From assembly GCA_948144175.1 (NCBI GenBank), contig CANXME010000106.1:124001-188000 (forward strand): a stretch of 64,000 nucleotides of DNA. The letters run 5' to 3'. The notes under the pieces are model-generated. The model made no database searches. It was given only the letters and a program-made list of their open reading frames with translations, and had not been told where the DNA came from. Within the stretch, counting starts at the first letter, position 1. The number at the start of each line of letters is the position of its first letter. The translations under genes and the position numbers were made by a program. Of this stretch, positions 1-10,663 are shown piece by piece. Source of the stretch: Closterium sp. NIES-65. Its lineage: Eukaryota > Streptophyta > Zygnematophyceae > Desmidiales > Closteriaceae.

Positions 1-86
1 ACGTTGACGTAGAGGTTTCATACCAAAGTTGCTCGTAGGCCGGCAGCCGTACATTCCCTAGCGTGCGCGTAAGTGACACAGAGGTG

Positions 87-1650
87 ATGGACACATTGGA
101 GGGACAGCTGGAGGATGCGAGGAGACGCCATGAGGCCCAGGAGTAAGGGGCGGTACCCTGGGCGGTCGTCGAGGCTGGACTTCGCTCCATGTGGGCAATG
201 GAGCATCCCCCTTCTCGACCAGCTTCTCCTCGACCGGTGACCAATGAAGGCGGCGTCGACGTGGGCGTCAACGCCGGAGGTGGCCAAGTCGGCAGCAATG
301 CGGGAGGCACGTCGAGGCACCGTGGTGTGATTCACGCCGATGAAGTCGGCGGCGTTCAGGCGCGAGCAAGGCAGTCCTCGGCGGCTGCAGGCTCCTTGCA
401 GGGCGACGTCGGAGGTCGACGAAGCGGATTGTCGCCGATGTCGGCGACTCAGGAGACGGCAGGCGGGATTGCTCCGAGCTACGACTATTTTAAGTTCACG
501 CCAGACAGGATCCTGGTCACCCCAGTGCTCACTGGTCCACCTGACATCCTCGCTTGGAAGGAGGCCATCGAGCCCCAGCTGGAGATGGCCGGGCTTATCA
601 GCTTTGCTCGAGGTACCGTGGCGACACCGGACGACCCCGAATTGCGTGCGCAGTTTCGCGCCGTGCAGCTGTTGACCTTCACGGTCATCTTGCGGTGCTG
701 CTCGCCGGGCGTGCAGATCGCCTTGAAGTGGTGCCGAGAGTACCTCGACGTCGGCCATCAGACGTGGCACTTCATTGAGTCGACCTACCAAGTCACCGAC
801 GACTTGTTCATCGCCCAGCTGGAAGGGCAGCTCAGCTCACGCACCTGCGTATGGGCGACGAGGAGACGGCGACGACACCAAGGGAGGCCGCGGTAGGTCT
901 CGCAGTTGCCGTCCCCGTCGAGGAGGAAACAAGCCGCACAAGGAGAAGCAGTTGACGACGTCCATCTCGGCGAAGGACGCCGACTCCTCTGCAGGCGGCA
1001 AGGGGCGGGACGACAAGACGGCGTCGTGCTCGCTGGTCGGCATCGTGGAGCCGACCGCCTCGCTAGCACCGGAGGCCGGAGAGGACTTCCAGGCGGTGGC
1101 GGCAGCTGTGCAGGCGAACCCGGCAGTGGTCCTACTCGACAGCGGCTGCTCCCACCACCTGATAGGGACGAAGGAAGTCTTCGTCGACTTGCAGCCGAGC
1201 AGCCCCATCAAGCATGTGCGTGGCTTCAATGGGGTACTACAGGACGTCCAGGGCCGCGGCACCGTTGCCATGCAAGGGGAGGCCGGAAAGCAGGTGCTCA
1301 TCCCCGATGTGCTGTACGTCCCGGGTATGCGGGCAAACCTGTTGTAGTCCGGCCAGCTGAAGGAGCACGGCGTGAAGCTGCAGAAGGACGGCAACGGGAT
1401 GCTGTTCGTCTCGGCCGCGGGAGAGGTGCTCGGTCGGGCAACTTACTCCTGGCGAGTCCTCTGCACCGACCTGCGTCCCTGCTCAACGAAGTCGACGTTG
1501 ACCATGACGGAAGTTTTGGCCCTGCGGGCGATCGTCTCTAAAAGACGAAGTCGACGCCAGACAGGATGCATGCGAGGCTTGCACGCGTTGGCATGGACAC
1601 CATTAGGAGCTCAGCAAAGAACGAGGTCGCCATAGGGCTGGACCCCAAGT
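87..1650 (+). pseudogene. Copia A gag and protease remnant
   Basis: ATG at 87 opens the gag frame also seen in L and N (MDTLEGQLEDARRRHEAQ), but a TAA follows at 144. The main gag block is at about 440-835 (GGIAPSYDYFKFTPDRI, then ISF..., CCSPGVQIALKWCREYL). Compared with L, the section with the CCHC zinc knuckle is missing: near 860 the frame jumps to the basic stretch DTKGGRGRSRS. The aspartic protease motif LLDSGCSHHL follows at about 1133-1162, then a TAG near 1345. Gag would form the particle and protease would process the polyprotein; neither can be made from this copy. Confidence 0.8.
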
Positions 1651-2830
1651 CGGCGATGGGCGCCGTCTGACTGTGTGTCTCGTGCGTCCGTGGGAAGCTG
1701 GCGCGGCACACCTTCCCCGACCAAGGCTCCGACGCCGACGACGTACTGGCCGTCTTGCACATCGACCTGTGCGGCCGTTCCACGTGGCTGCCAAGGACGG
1801 TAGCTTGTACTTCCTCCTGCTAAAGGACCGCAAGACCCGCTTCGTGTGGGTGAGGCCGGTCACCAAGAAGTCGGATGTGCTGCTGGAGTTCCAGAAGTTG
1901 CTGCTGTTGGTGGAGAGGCAGACGAAGAAGTCGGTGCTGATGCTTCGCTCCGATCGAGGAGGGTAGTTCCTCGGGAAGAAGTTCACCGACTTTGTGGATG
2001 GCAAGGGGATCGTCCACGACCTTACCTGCCCGTACACCCCGCAGCAGAACGGCATGGCGGCGTGGGAGATGAGGACGGTGGTGGAGTCGGTGCGAACGAT
2101 GCTGTTGCACATGGGCGTGCAGCACCACTGGTGGCACCTCGCTCCGCGGCAGGCCGTCTGGGTCCGCAACTGCCTCAAGAGGTCGACGCTGCCACTGGGG
2201 ACAACGCCGTACCAGCTGCTCACCGGGCAGAAGCCCGACATGTCGATGGCCCGTGTGTGGGGCTGCATGGCTCAGTTCTTGGTCCCCGAGCAGCAGCCTG
2301 GTGGGAAGCTGTAACCGAAGGCCAGGTGGGGCCTTCAATTTGGCGTGTCGACGGCGAGCAAGGGCTGGGAGCTCCTCGATATCGACGCCAACCAGGTGGT
2401 CGCCACGTCGGACGTGGTGTTCTACGAGGACCTGTCGTTCGAAGTGTGGAAGTCGGAGTACGGGCCAGTGTTAGGACGAACGCTGACCACCCCGCCGACC
2501 GACACCTCGACGTCGATGCCGCCCCTGCTCGCCGAGATCGGTGGGCTTTCTGCTGAGGACGACGAGGTCGTCCATCCTCCTTCCCCTCCCTCTCCGACTT
2601 CTGCCCCCCTACTCGTGGCCGACCTGCGTACACTGACTCCTGTGTCGGCCTCCGGCGATGAGGGGTGTAGTGGGACGTCACCTTCGGCGCCGGCCAAGGG
2701 CATCGCCGGTGGCCGACGTGACGAGCGGCAAGTCGATGTGGTATTGAAGCCGACATCGATAGGGGAGGATCAGGTTGAGGAGCAGCAGCGGACAGAGGAG
2801 TAGGTGGCAGTAAAGCCGACCACGAAGTAG
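1651..2830 (+). pseudogene. Copia A integrase remnant and linker to RT
   Basis: Fragments of GAG-pre-integrase and the DDE integrase core in shifted frames. The core reads FLLLKDRKTRFVWVRPV near 1810-1860, then SDRGG followed by a TAG in place of the Glu codon at about 1963, and HDLTCPYTPQQNGMAAWEM near 2014-2070, where the expected AERE carries a W for R. The C-terminal part (VWGCMAQFLVPEQQ) ends with a TAA near 2311. An acidic Ser/Pro/Thr-rich linker to the RT follows (2345-2803). A dead integrase. Confidence 0.75.
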
Positions 2831-2845
2831 TCAGCAACCAGGGAG

Positions 2846-3618
2846 TTGGCAGGGAAGCCGACCATAGGGGAGAGGTTGACCAGGAAGTCGACCGAGGTGC
2901 AGCAGGACGACGAGGGCAGTAAGGACGCCGGGGAGTCAACCAAGAGTTACGTGGTGGAGGTTCAGCCTGAACCTCGGAAGTCGGATAGACTTCAGAGGCC
3001 GCCGTACTTCTTCGTCCCCGCTGCCTTCACCACGGTGTACAACGTGGACGATGATAACGACCTGCTGTACGACGACGCCGAGGAGTATGAGGAGTTTCCG
3101 GAGCTCGACCCTGACACACTGGCCGACCCCAAACACCGTTGGGACATCTCGACGATGACAGTGAAGGAGGCTTTGGCGAGCTGGAAGGGCCCGGCGGTGA
3201 AGGCCGCCATGGAGGAGGAGATCCACAGCCTCATCAACATGGGCACGTGGGAGCTGGTCGAATGCCCGCCGGGGGTCAACATCATGAAGAACCGGTGGGT
3301 GTTGACGACGAAGTACCACGTCGACGACACCGTCGAGCGCGAGAAGGTGAGGCTGGTCCTCAAGGGCTTCACACAGGTGTACGGCGCCGACTACGACGAG
3401 ACGTTCGCGCCGGTGGGCAGCTACGTCGCGCTGAGGGTCTTCCTCAGCATCGTCGACGTCCTCAACCTCAACCTGATGCAGCTCGACATGAAGAACGCCT
3501 TCCTGCAGAGCAAGCTCGATTGGGTGCTCAACATGTCCCAACCGGACTACTTCAACAACGGAACCGGCCGGGTGTGCAAGCTGCTGAAGAGCCTGTACGG
3601 GCTGAAGCAGTCACCGCT
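2846..3618 (+). pseudogene. Copia A reverse transcriptase, N-terminal part
   Basis: Open frame with the start of the RVT_2 domain: TMTVKEALASWKGPAVKAAM, WVLTTKYHVDD, VYGADYDETFAPVGSY, LMQLDMKNAFLQSKL and LLKSLYGLKQSP. It breaks exactly where B begins, at 3619. The last five host bases (CCGCT, 3614-3618) recur at 10126-10130 as B's target duplication. The C-terminal extension in this frame is read from B's LTR and is not part of A. Confidence 0.85.
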
Positions 3619-4449
3619 TGTTGGTGCAACCCTATGGTTTGCACTCGGCTTGTTGTCCGTGTGCGTGCATGTGTGTGTGTGTATGGAATGGTATGAGGGC
3701 ATGAGATAATATATATTTCATGCTTATAATTGTGTGTGAATGTTGAGTCATGATGTCGAGTGTGTGTGTTGAGTCAATAGCGAGTTATCGCTAGACGCGT
3801 GTTACGCGGTCGTTTGTGTCTCGCGCGCGGTTTCTATTTTGTCGTGCGCGGTTTCTATTTTGTCCTGTGTCGAACGTTTGGTGTGTCGCAGGTGTGTGCA
3901 GCAGACCCATCAAGAACTCAAGGACGAGTTTTTGATGAAGAGCCCGAGCCTTGGTGTCAAGCCTCAGGTGATTTCAAAGCTCGCCAAAAGGGTACACCTC
4001 AAGATATTGAAGATAGTTACATTACTTTGTGTAGTGTAACATTTCACTTGGTGTAGGCCCTAGTGAAGGGTAGTTTCGAGACCCTTCGTGGTTGGGGACA
4101 GTGTGGCACTGTTCCACATCACTGTACCTCGGCTCTTGGGGTTTGTAGGAGCTGGGAGTCATTCCCAACTCGTAACTCTTCAGATCTCTTCCTATTTTGT
4201 GTTCTAAGACTATAGTGGCTGCCATAGTGCCGTTCGTTCAAACCAACGCTGTGTCGTCAATACTTGGTCAAATCGTGCGATCTAAATTGCCTATTGTAGG
4301 CGACAATAAGGCGCTCCAGATCCAAGTTGAATCAAGTCATTTGAAGCTGTGACCAAAACGCTATGAACGTTTGAAGCCGCTGTGCAGAAATCCGACTGTG
4401 CACTCTATCTTTGGTTTTAGGCACATTGGAGCCTACTGTGATTATAACA
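3619..4449 (+). repeat. 5' LTR of B
   Basis: 831 bp, begins TGTTGGTGCAACC and ends GATTATAACA. Its promoter would drive the element. It contains short chance ORFs (85 and 66 codons) that recur in the 3' LTR and are not genes. Confidence 0.97.
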
Positions 4450-4451
4450 AG

Positions 4452-4466
4452 TGGTATCAGAGCGCC
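4452..4466 (+). other. Primer-binding site of B (initiator tRNA-Met type)
   Basis: TGGTATCAGAGCGCC begins two bases after the LTR end. TGGTATCAGAGC is the usual copia site complementary to the 3' end of initiator tRNA-Met. Confidence 0.9.
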
Positions 4467-4483
4467 TTGGAGCAGTTTCGACG

Positions 4484-7400
4484 ATGGCTGGACCTGAGGA
4501 AAGGGGTGGCAGAGGTGCTGGTGGCAGAGGAGAAGCCCAAGCTCAAGGCCAACCCCGTGACTCAGCCATGGCGCCCGTGCAACCAAGTGTTGGCCCATCT
4601 AGGGATGAGCCTAGAGTGTTTGGCCTTGACAAGTTCAATGGTGACAACTTTGCTGAGTGGTCCTTCAGAATGGAGAACATATTTGACCACTATGACCTGC
4701 TGGAGGTGATGGAAGGAACGGAGAAGCGTCCCGAGAACGACCCGGAGAAGAGCCCGTGGGTGCGGAAGAGCGCACAAGGCTACCTCCTACTTGGGCAAGC
4801 GTTGGGGAGCAGCCAAATCCGTCACATCAAGCCCTTCCAGCGTGAACCAGAGAAGGGACCAAAAGCATGGGCTGCTCTCAAGGGTGTACACGCTCCTGCA
4901 ACAGCGGCGGTAGCTGTGGTGTTGGAACGGAAAATGGCGACGTTACGAATTGAAGAGGATGAAGCGGTTGAAGAAGGGGTGCAGAAATTCTTCGACTTGT
5001 TGACGCGGCTTGAGGGAGCTGATTTGAACTATAGTGAGCTCCAAAAGAAGACCAAGTTGCTGGCCCTACTCCCGGAGTCATGGTCCTCGCTCATCATCAA
5101 CCTTAATCGTGACTTGCCCCGCCTCTCGCTTGAAGACGTGAAGCGAGCTATCCTTCAAGAGGATTTCCGCCGCCGTGAATTGGCGAGTGCGGATGGCGCT
5201 GGGGCAGCGACCATCGGCCGTGGATATGGTCGAGGAAGAGGCAGAGGACGAGGGGGAGGAAGGTTTGGTGGCAGCAACTTTGGCGGAGGCCGTGGGAGTG
5301 GCGGTTACGGCAGCGACGAGAAGAACTACGGACGCGGTCGCGGCCGATTCGACGGCGAGTGTCACTATTGCCACAAGAGCGGACACATGTGGCGCGACTG
5401 CTACAAACTCCCTGATGGTTGGACCCCTGCTCAAGGCCAAGAGGGTAGAGGAGCAGGAGGAGGGAGAGGAAGAGGCCGTGGAGGCCGTGGCGGTCGCGGT
5501 GGCGGAGCTGCAAACATGAAGAGCGGAGACAACGACAAGGACCCGAGCGACGATCGATACCCGGGTCTATTCTACTTCGTGTCGACGCAAGTACCGGCTG
5601 GTCCAGAGAAGGATGAAGGCTTTGAGGAGCCAGCAGCTGTGGGAAAGGTGACCCTACACCCCCTGGACTATTGGGTGATTGATAGTGGCGCTACCTATAG
5701 CATGACACCTCGCCCGGACTTGCTCACCGAACTCGAGCCGTCACCGGTGAAGCATGTCACATCGGCTTTGGGGCAGCGAGCAGAGGTGAAAGGCATGGGG
5801 AAGGCCATGTTCAAGGGTGCTGATGGGAAGATGGTGGGCCTCAAGAACGTGCTTTGGGTGCCCAGCCTTGCTGCAAACCTGATTTCCGTGCGGCGGTTGG
5901 CAAAGGCCGGCATGGACACTAACTCGAAGGGAGCCAAGACCTACACCGCAAGGCTTGGCGATCCGATTCTTTGGGACCTTCATGAGGACAGAGATGTCTA
6001 CAACGAGATGTGGCAGATCCCTGTGGTCCCAATGCCTAAGGAGAGGCAAGTGGCACCAAGCGTCAGCACTAAAGGTGGAGCGGTTGGTAGCGGCGATTGC
6101 GCGGACGGTCGCGCTAAGGAGAAGGAGTCCAAGAAGTGCAATCTTGGAGGGACCAGCAAGTTTAGTGAACCTAAGGAGAGTGGTGCAGCAACCAAGGAGC
6201 AGCAAAAGGGTGAGGAGAACCCCGAGGCAACAGCGGAGGAGGACTACGGAGAGAGTATGTGGGGCGCTATTGCGAGCGCGGCATTCTCCAATCCAGCTTC
6301 GGCTACGGGGGAGTGTGATTGGCTCACCTTGCATCGGCGCATGGGGCATGTGGCCCTGCCCATCTTGCAGCAGCTAGTGAAGAATGAGATGGTTGCTGGC
6401 ATACGTTTGAAGGGGGAGCCCGATGAGGTACTTGGCTGCCCGACGTGCATGCAAGCCAAGTTCACCCGTTTCCCATTCTCTAGTTCGGAGGCAACGGCTA
6501 AGGCACCACTTGATGAGGTGGTGATGGACGTGGTGGGCCCCCTGAAGCTTGGAGCTGCTGGAGCTGAGTACTTCCTCACTATTGTTGACGTCTACACCCG
6601 TATGACTTGGGTGTACGTGCTGGCCAAGAAGAGCGACGTGGCTGAAACGTTGAAGGCGGATTGGTTCCCGATGGTGGAGCGGCAACAAGACCGTCTAGTC
6701 AAGTCAATCCGCACCGATCGAGGGGGAGAGTTCCTGAGCAAGGAGTTTGGGTTGTGGCTGAAGAAGAATGGTATTCGACACTCCCTCACCATGCCATACT
6801 CCCCTGCAATGAACGGCATCGCTGAGCGAGCGAACCGCACAATCACGGAGGCGGCACGCGGGTTGCTCATTGAAGCCGGGCTACCCGACTATTTCTGGCC
6901 TGATGCGGTGCGGAGCGCATGTGTGGCCAAGAACAGAGCCTTGACTCATGTGGGAGCAGACAAATGGGTGCCCTATGTGGAGTGGCTAGGAAGGAAGCCA
7001 AAGGTGGATATGCTTCGGGTGTTCGGGTGCATGTGCATGGCGCTTGTGCCTAAGCATCTTCGGCACAACAAGCTTGGTGCCAAGGCGGTGTGGGCCGTGC
7101 ACTTGGGCATGGCTCAAAACAGCAAGGGATGGCTTCTTTGGGACCCATTCACCAAGAAGTTCTTGGTGAGCAGGGACTGCAAGTTCATGGAGAACTTCAT
7201 GTACAAGGATTGGAAGGCGGAGAATGAGGCGAAGATAGGCGTGCGGTTTGGGGAGGTGAAGAGTTCCGGTTTGGAGCATGTGGAGCTGCCTTTGGAGCTG
7301 AGCAGTGGCAGCACAACCACGAGGCAATCCTCCCTTGTGAAAGGGGGAGAGGAGGCCACTGATGCAGAGGAAGAAGAGGAGGAGGTGCAGCAAGTGAGTG

Positions 7401-9253
7401 AGCGTGCACCATCACTCCCTTCCCGTACCACGAGTGCTCCACGGAATCGAGCCACACCGCAGCAACGCCAAGGCCTTCAAGTCGCTGCAGCTGAGGAGGA
7501 AGGAAGGGGGAAGAGGAGAGTTCAACCCCCTAATAGGCTGACCTATGATGCACTTGGAAAGCAAGGCAAGACAGCCCTGGCCGGAGCGGCAATGATGGTC
7601 GGAGACGATGAGGAGAGTGACTACGAGGAGTGTGCCTTCGCGTTCTTCTCTCCAGTGGAGATGCCGGGAGAACCAGCAACTCTCAAGGAGGCTTTGGAGA
7701 GTAGTGATGCTGAGGAGTGGAAGAAGGCTTTGGAGAGTGAGCTGAAGAGCATCGAGGAGAATGACACGTTTGAATTGGTGGAGCTACCGGAGGGGCGTAC
7801 GGCGATAACGTCAAAGTGGCTCTTCAAAATCAAGTCGGATGCCGACGGCAAGATCGAGCGTTACAAGTCTAGGCTTGTAGCCAAGGGGTACCAGCAGAAG
7901 GAGAAGGTGGACTTCAAGGAGCTGTTTGCCCCTGTGGTGAAGCCGACGACGCTGCGAACCCTATTCGCGGGAGCCGCCATCAAAGGATGGGTGGTGAAGC
8001 AAATGGACATTGTGACGGCATTCCTTAACGGCATCCTTGAGGAGGAGATTTTTATGGCGCAGCCAGAGGGGTTTGATGATGGTAGTGGCAGAGTGTGGAA
8101 GCTGAAGAAGGCCCTCTATGGGCTGAAGCAGGCCCCTAGGCAATGGTACATGAAGCTGCGCGAAGTGTTGGAGGAGATCGGCTTCACTCCCTCAACGGCC
8201 GATCACTCCTTGTTCATGCTTGGCGAGGGGGAGCAGAGGAGCTTCATGGTGGTTTATGTGGATGACATTCTCATATTCTCACCCTCCTCTGACCTTGTGA
8301 AGGAGGTGATGCTGAAGCTGCATGACAAGTTCAAGTGCAAGTCCCTTGGTGACGTGAACTTCTACCTTGGGCTCCACATCGAACGAGACGTGGAGAAGCG
8401 GAGCATGCGAGTGCACCAACGGAAGTACCTGGAGGCGTTGGCTGCCGAATTCGGCCAGAGTGAAGGTCATGTGGCTACTCCCTTTCCCTCTGGGTTCAAG
8501 TGTGTGAAGGGGCCAGAGGAGGAGAGTGTTGGAGAAGAGGAGAGGCGCCGATTTCACTCGTTGGTGGGCAGCCTCATGTATGCGGCGGTAAACACCCGAC
8601 CGGACGTCGCGTTTGCTACCGGGCAGCTGGCTAGGGTTGTGCAATGCCCTAATGAGGAGCAGGTAGCAGCTGGAATGAGGGTGGCCAAGTATCTTGGCCA
8701 AACACCGACCGTTGGGCTGCAATACTCGGCGGCGGCACAAAGGCGCCAAAAGGGCGCGGATGGTGTTGAACCCGGGCGTTTGTTCCTCACCGCATACTCG
8801 GATGCTTCATATGCATCAGAACCAGAGGACATGACAAGTGTGGGAGGCTTCATATGCTGTGTTGGTGGAGGCCCAACTGCTTGGGAGAGCAAGAAGCAGG
8901 TTGATCAAGCTTTGAGCTCGGTGGAGTCCGAGTATATGGCACTCTTCCGTGCCGTACGGGAGATTGTGTGGCAGCGGCTTTTGTTGGCTGAATTGGGGGA
9001 GGAGCAGCAAGGACCTACCCCACTGTATTGTGACAGCCAGGGTGCCATTGCTCTTGCTAAGAACCCTGTGTTGCATGGACTCACGAAGCACATGAGGGTG
9101 AAGTGGCATTGGACGAGGAGCATGGTAACCGCGGGTGAAGTTGAGTTGCGTTACGTGAAGACCACGGGGCAGCCGGCTGACATGATGACCAAGAGGCTGG
9201 TGGAGCAGCAGCATTGGAAGTGTTGCAAGCTGGCTGGGATGGCTCTGAACTGA
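4484..9253 (+). CDS. Copia B gag-pol polyprotein, 1589 aa, uninterrupted
   Basis: ATG at 4484 (MAGPEERGG) is the first ATG after the primer site; upstream codons in frame lie in that site. Domains in order: UBN2-type gag (about residues 30-240); a CCHC knuckle CHYCHKSGHMWRDC (293-306) flanked by RGG/Gly-rich tracts; aspartic protease IDSGATYSM (Asp400); GAG-pre-integrase HHCC near 617-665; DDE integrase with D682, D745 (RTDRGGEF) and E781 (NGIAERAN), a D-D-35-E spacing; RVT_2 reverse transcriptase with YVDD at 1258-1261; RNase H with D1440 (YSDASY), E1483 (SESEY context) and D1517 (YCDSQG). All catalytic residues are present and the length is normal for a plant copia polyprotein. One frame carries gag and pol, so processing must be proteolytic. 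Likely functional. Confidence 0.97.
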   Translation: MAGPEERGGRGAGGRGEAQAQGQPRDSAMAPVQPSVGPSRDEPRVFGLDKFNGDNFAEWSFRMENIFDHYDLLEVMEGTEKRPENDPEKSPWVRKSAQGYLLLGQALGSSQIRHIKPFQREPEKGPKAWAALKGVHAPATAAVAVVLERKMATLRIEEDEAVEEGVQKFFDLLTRLEGADLNYSELQKKTKLLALLPESWSSLIINLNRDLPRLSLEDVKRAILQEDFRRRELASADGAGAATIGRGYGRGRGRGRGGGRFGGSNFGGGRGSGGYGSDEKNYGRGRGRFDGECHYCHKSGHMWRDCYKLPDGWTPAQGQEGRGAGGGRGRGRGGRGGRGGGAANMKSGDNDKDPSDDRYPGLFYFVSTQVPAGPEKDEGFEEPAAVGKVTLHPLDYWVIDSGATYSMTPRPDLLTELEPSPVKHVTSALGQRAEVKGMGKAMFKGADGKMVGLKNVLWVPSLAANLISVRRLAKAGMDTNSKGAKTYTARLGDPILWDLHEDRDVYNEMWQIPVVPMPKERQVAPSVSTKGGAVGSGDCADGRAKEKESKKCNLGGTSKFSEPKESGAATKEQQKGEENPEATAEEDYGESMWGAIASAAFSNPASATGECDWLTLHRRMGHVALPILQQLVKNEMVAGIRLKGEPDEVLGCPTCMQAKFTRFPFSSSEATAKAPLDEVVMDVVGPLKLGAAGAEYFLTIVDVYTRMTWVYVLAKKSDVAETLKADWFPMVERQQDRLVKSIRTDRGGEFLSKEFGLWLKKNGIRHSLTMPYSPAMNGIAERANRTITEAARGLLIEAGLPDYFWPDAVRSACVAKNRALTHVGADKWVPYVEWLGRKPKVDMLRVFGCMCMALVPKHLRHNKLGAKAVWAVHLGMAQNSKGWLLWDPFTKKFLVSRDCKFMENFMYKDWKAENEAKIGVRFGEVKSSGLEHVELPLELSSGSTTTRQSSLVKGGEEATDAEEEEEEVQQVSERAPSLPSRTTSAPRNRATPQQRQGLQVAAAEEEGRGKRRVQPPNRLTYDALGKQGKTALAGAAMMVGDDEESDYEECAFAFFSPVEMPGEPATLKEALESSDAEEWKKALESELKSIEENDTFELVELPEGRTAITSKWLFKIKSDADGKIERYKSRLVAKGYQQKEKVDFKELFAPVVKPTTLRTLFAGAAIKGWVVKQMDIVTAFLNGILEEEIFMAQPEGFDDGSGRVWKLKKALYGLKQAPRQWYMKLREVLEEIGFTPSTADHSLFMLGEGEQRSFMVVYVDDILIFSPSSDLVKEVMLKLHDKFKCKSLGDVNFYLGLHIERDVEKRSMRVHQRKYLEALAAEFGQSEGHVATPFPSGFKCVKGPEEESVGEEERRRFHSLVGSLMYAAVNTRPDVAFATGQLARVVQCPNEEQVAAGMRVAKYLGQTPTVGLQYSAAAQRRQKGADGVEPGRLFLTAYSDASYASEPEDMTSVGGFICCVGGGPTAWESKKQVDQALSSVESEYMALFRAVREIVWQRLLLAELGEEQQGPTPLYCDSQGAIALAKNPVLHGLTKHMRVKWHWTRSMVTAGEVELRYVKTTGQPADMMTKRLVEQQHWKCCKLAGMALN

Positions 9254-9280
9254 CAGAGCAACATATCCTAAGGCCAACAA

Positions 9281-9294
9281 TCCGAGGGGGAGTT
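9281..9294 (+). other. Polypurine tract of B
   Basis: TCCGAGGGGGAGTT directly before the 3' LTR; primes plus-strand DNA synthesis. Element P has the same AGGGGGAGTT next to its LTR. Confidence 0.85.
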
Positions 9295-10125
9295 TGTTGG
9301 TGCAACCCTATGGTTTGCACTCGGCTTGTTGTCCGTGTGCGTGCATGTGTGTGTGTGTATGGAATGGTATGAGGGCATGAGATAATATATATTTCATGCT
9401 TATAATTGTGTGTGAATGTTGAGTCATGATGTCGAGTGTGTGTGTTGAGTCAATAGCGAGTTATCGCTAGACGCGTGTTACGCGGTCGTTTGTGTCTCGC
9501 GCGCGGTTTCTATTTTGTCGTGCGCGGTTTCTATTTTGTCCTGTGTCGAACGTTTGGTGTGTCGCAGGTGTGTGCAGCAGACCCATCAAGAACTCAAGGA
9601 CGAGTTTTTGATGAAGAGCCCGAGCCTTGGTGTCAAGCCTCAGGTGATTTCAAAGCTCGCCAAAAGGGTACACCTCAAGATATTGAAGATAGTTACATTA
9701 CTTTGTGTAGTGTAACATTTCACTTGGTGTAGGCCCTAGTGAAGGGTAGTTTCGAGACCCTTCGTGGTTGGGGACAGTGTGGCACTGTTCCACATCACTG
9801 TACCTCGGCTCTTGGGGTTTGTAGGAGCTGGGAGTCATTCCCAACTCGTAACTCTTCAGATCTCTTCCTATTTTGTGTTCTAAGACTATAGTGGCTGCCA
9901 TAGTGCCGTTCGTTCAAACCAACGCTGTGTCGTCAATACTTGGTCAAATCGTGCGATCTAAATTGCCTATTGTAGGCGACAATAAGGCGCTCCAGATCCA
10001 AGTTGAATCAAGTCATTTAAAGCTGTGACCAAAACGCTATGAACGTTTGAAGCCGCTGTGCAGAAATCCGACTGTGCACTCTATCTTTGGTTTTAGGCAC
10101 ATTGGAGCCTACTGTGATTATAACA
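9295..10125 (+). repeat. 3' LTR of B
   Basis: 831 bp copy at an offset of 5676 bp from the 5' LTR. It differs at one position that I could find, and is followed by the CCGCT duplication. Confidence 0.97.
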
Positions 10126-10283
10126 CCGCTGCTATGGTACTTGGCGCTCAACGACGTGCTGGTTGACGCCGGGTGGAAGAAGAGCCAGGTCGACGAGGCT
10201 CTATACTTCAAGGTCGGCGACGACGGAGTGGCATGCTGGGTGTTGGTCTACGTCGACGACCTGCTCGCCGCCAGCAGCAGCGC
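10126..10283 (+). pseudogene. Copia A RT middle part with the YVDD box
   Basis: 158 bp of A between B and C. It encodes LWYLALNDVLVDAGWKKSQ, then KVGDDGVACWVLVYVDDLL, the RT active-site box. It begins with the second copy of CCGCT and ends in a run of AGC codons where gypsy C was inserted. Confidence 0.85.
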
Positions 10284-10663
10284 TGTTATGATTCTAATCT
10301 GTGCGTAGAGCAGTAGATATATCATCGTGACTAATAGGATATAAGAAACACTACAGTAGGGAGGATGACAAGAGAAGCGGCTGCAGCCGAAGCGATACAA
10401 CCAAAAATCAGCGAGTTGGCGGGCGAGCGAGAACCATTGATACAACGGTAACCCCCCGTTGGTACTTAAGAATTAGGCAAGTTTAGGTAGGATTGCTTGC
10501 GTGATTGTTTTCACACTTATGCTTACAGTTGCCTTCTACACCAGCAAAACCGAGCACGAGGAACCAACTGCACAAGCAACTCTAATTCGGTCTTCCCCTC
10601 TTCAGTCAGCCGAGCTAGGGTTTGCAGAACTATGCACTGACTGAGGCCAGGGAGCTTTTAACA
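10284..10663 (+). repeat. 5' LTR of gypsy C
   Basis: About 380 bp, from TGTTATGATTCTAATCTG to GAGCTTTTAACA. Matched by 24418-25647 (minus solo LTR S): GGATATAAGAAACACTACA, the CGGCTGCAGCCG palindrome and CCGTTGGTACTTAAGAAT occur in both. Confidence 0.85.

Larger units (their letters stand above)
3619..10125 (+). mobile_element. Intact young Ty1/copia element B
   Basis: Complete 6.5 kb element: 831 bp LTRs with TG...CA ends, iMet-type primer site, one uninterrupted gag-pol frame, purine tract and a perfect 5 bp target duplication (CCGCT at 3614-3618 and 10126-10130). It lies in the RT gene of copia A. By reading I found only one difference between the two LTRs (G in the 5' copy, A in the 3' copy, at about 10019), so the insertion is recent. 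Best candidate for an autonomous, possibly active element here. Confidence 0.97.

Noticed and set aside
3799-4056. 85-codon frame (also 9475-9732)
   Set aside because: Lies inside both LTRs of B and is repeated exactly; no coding signature.
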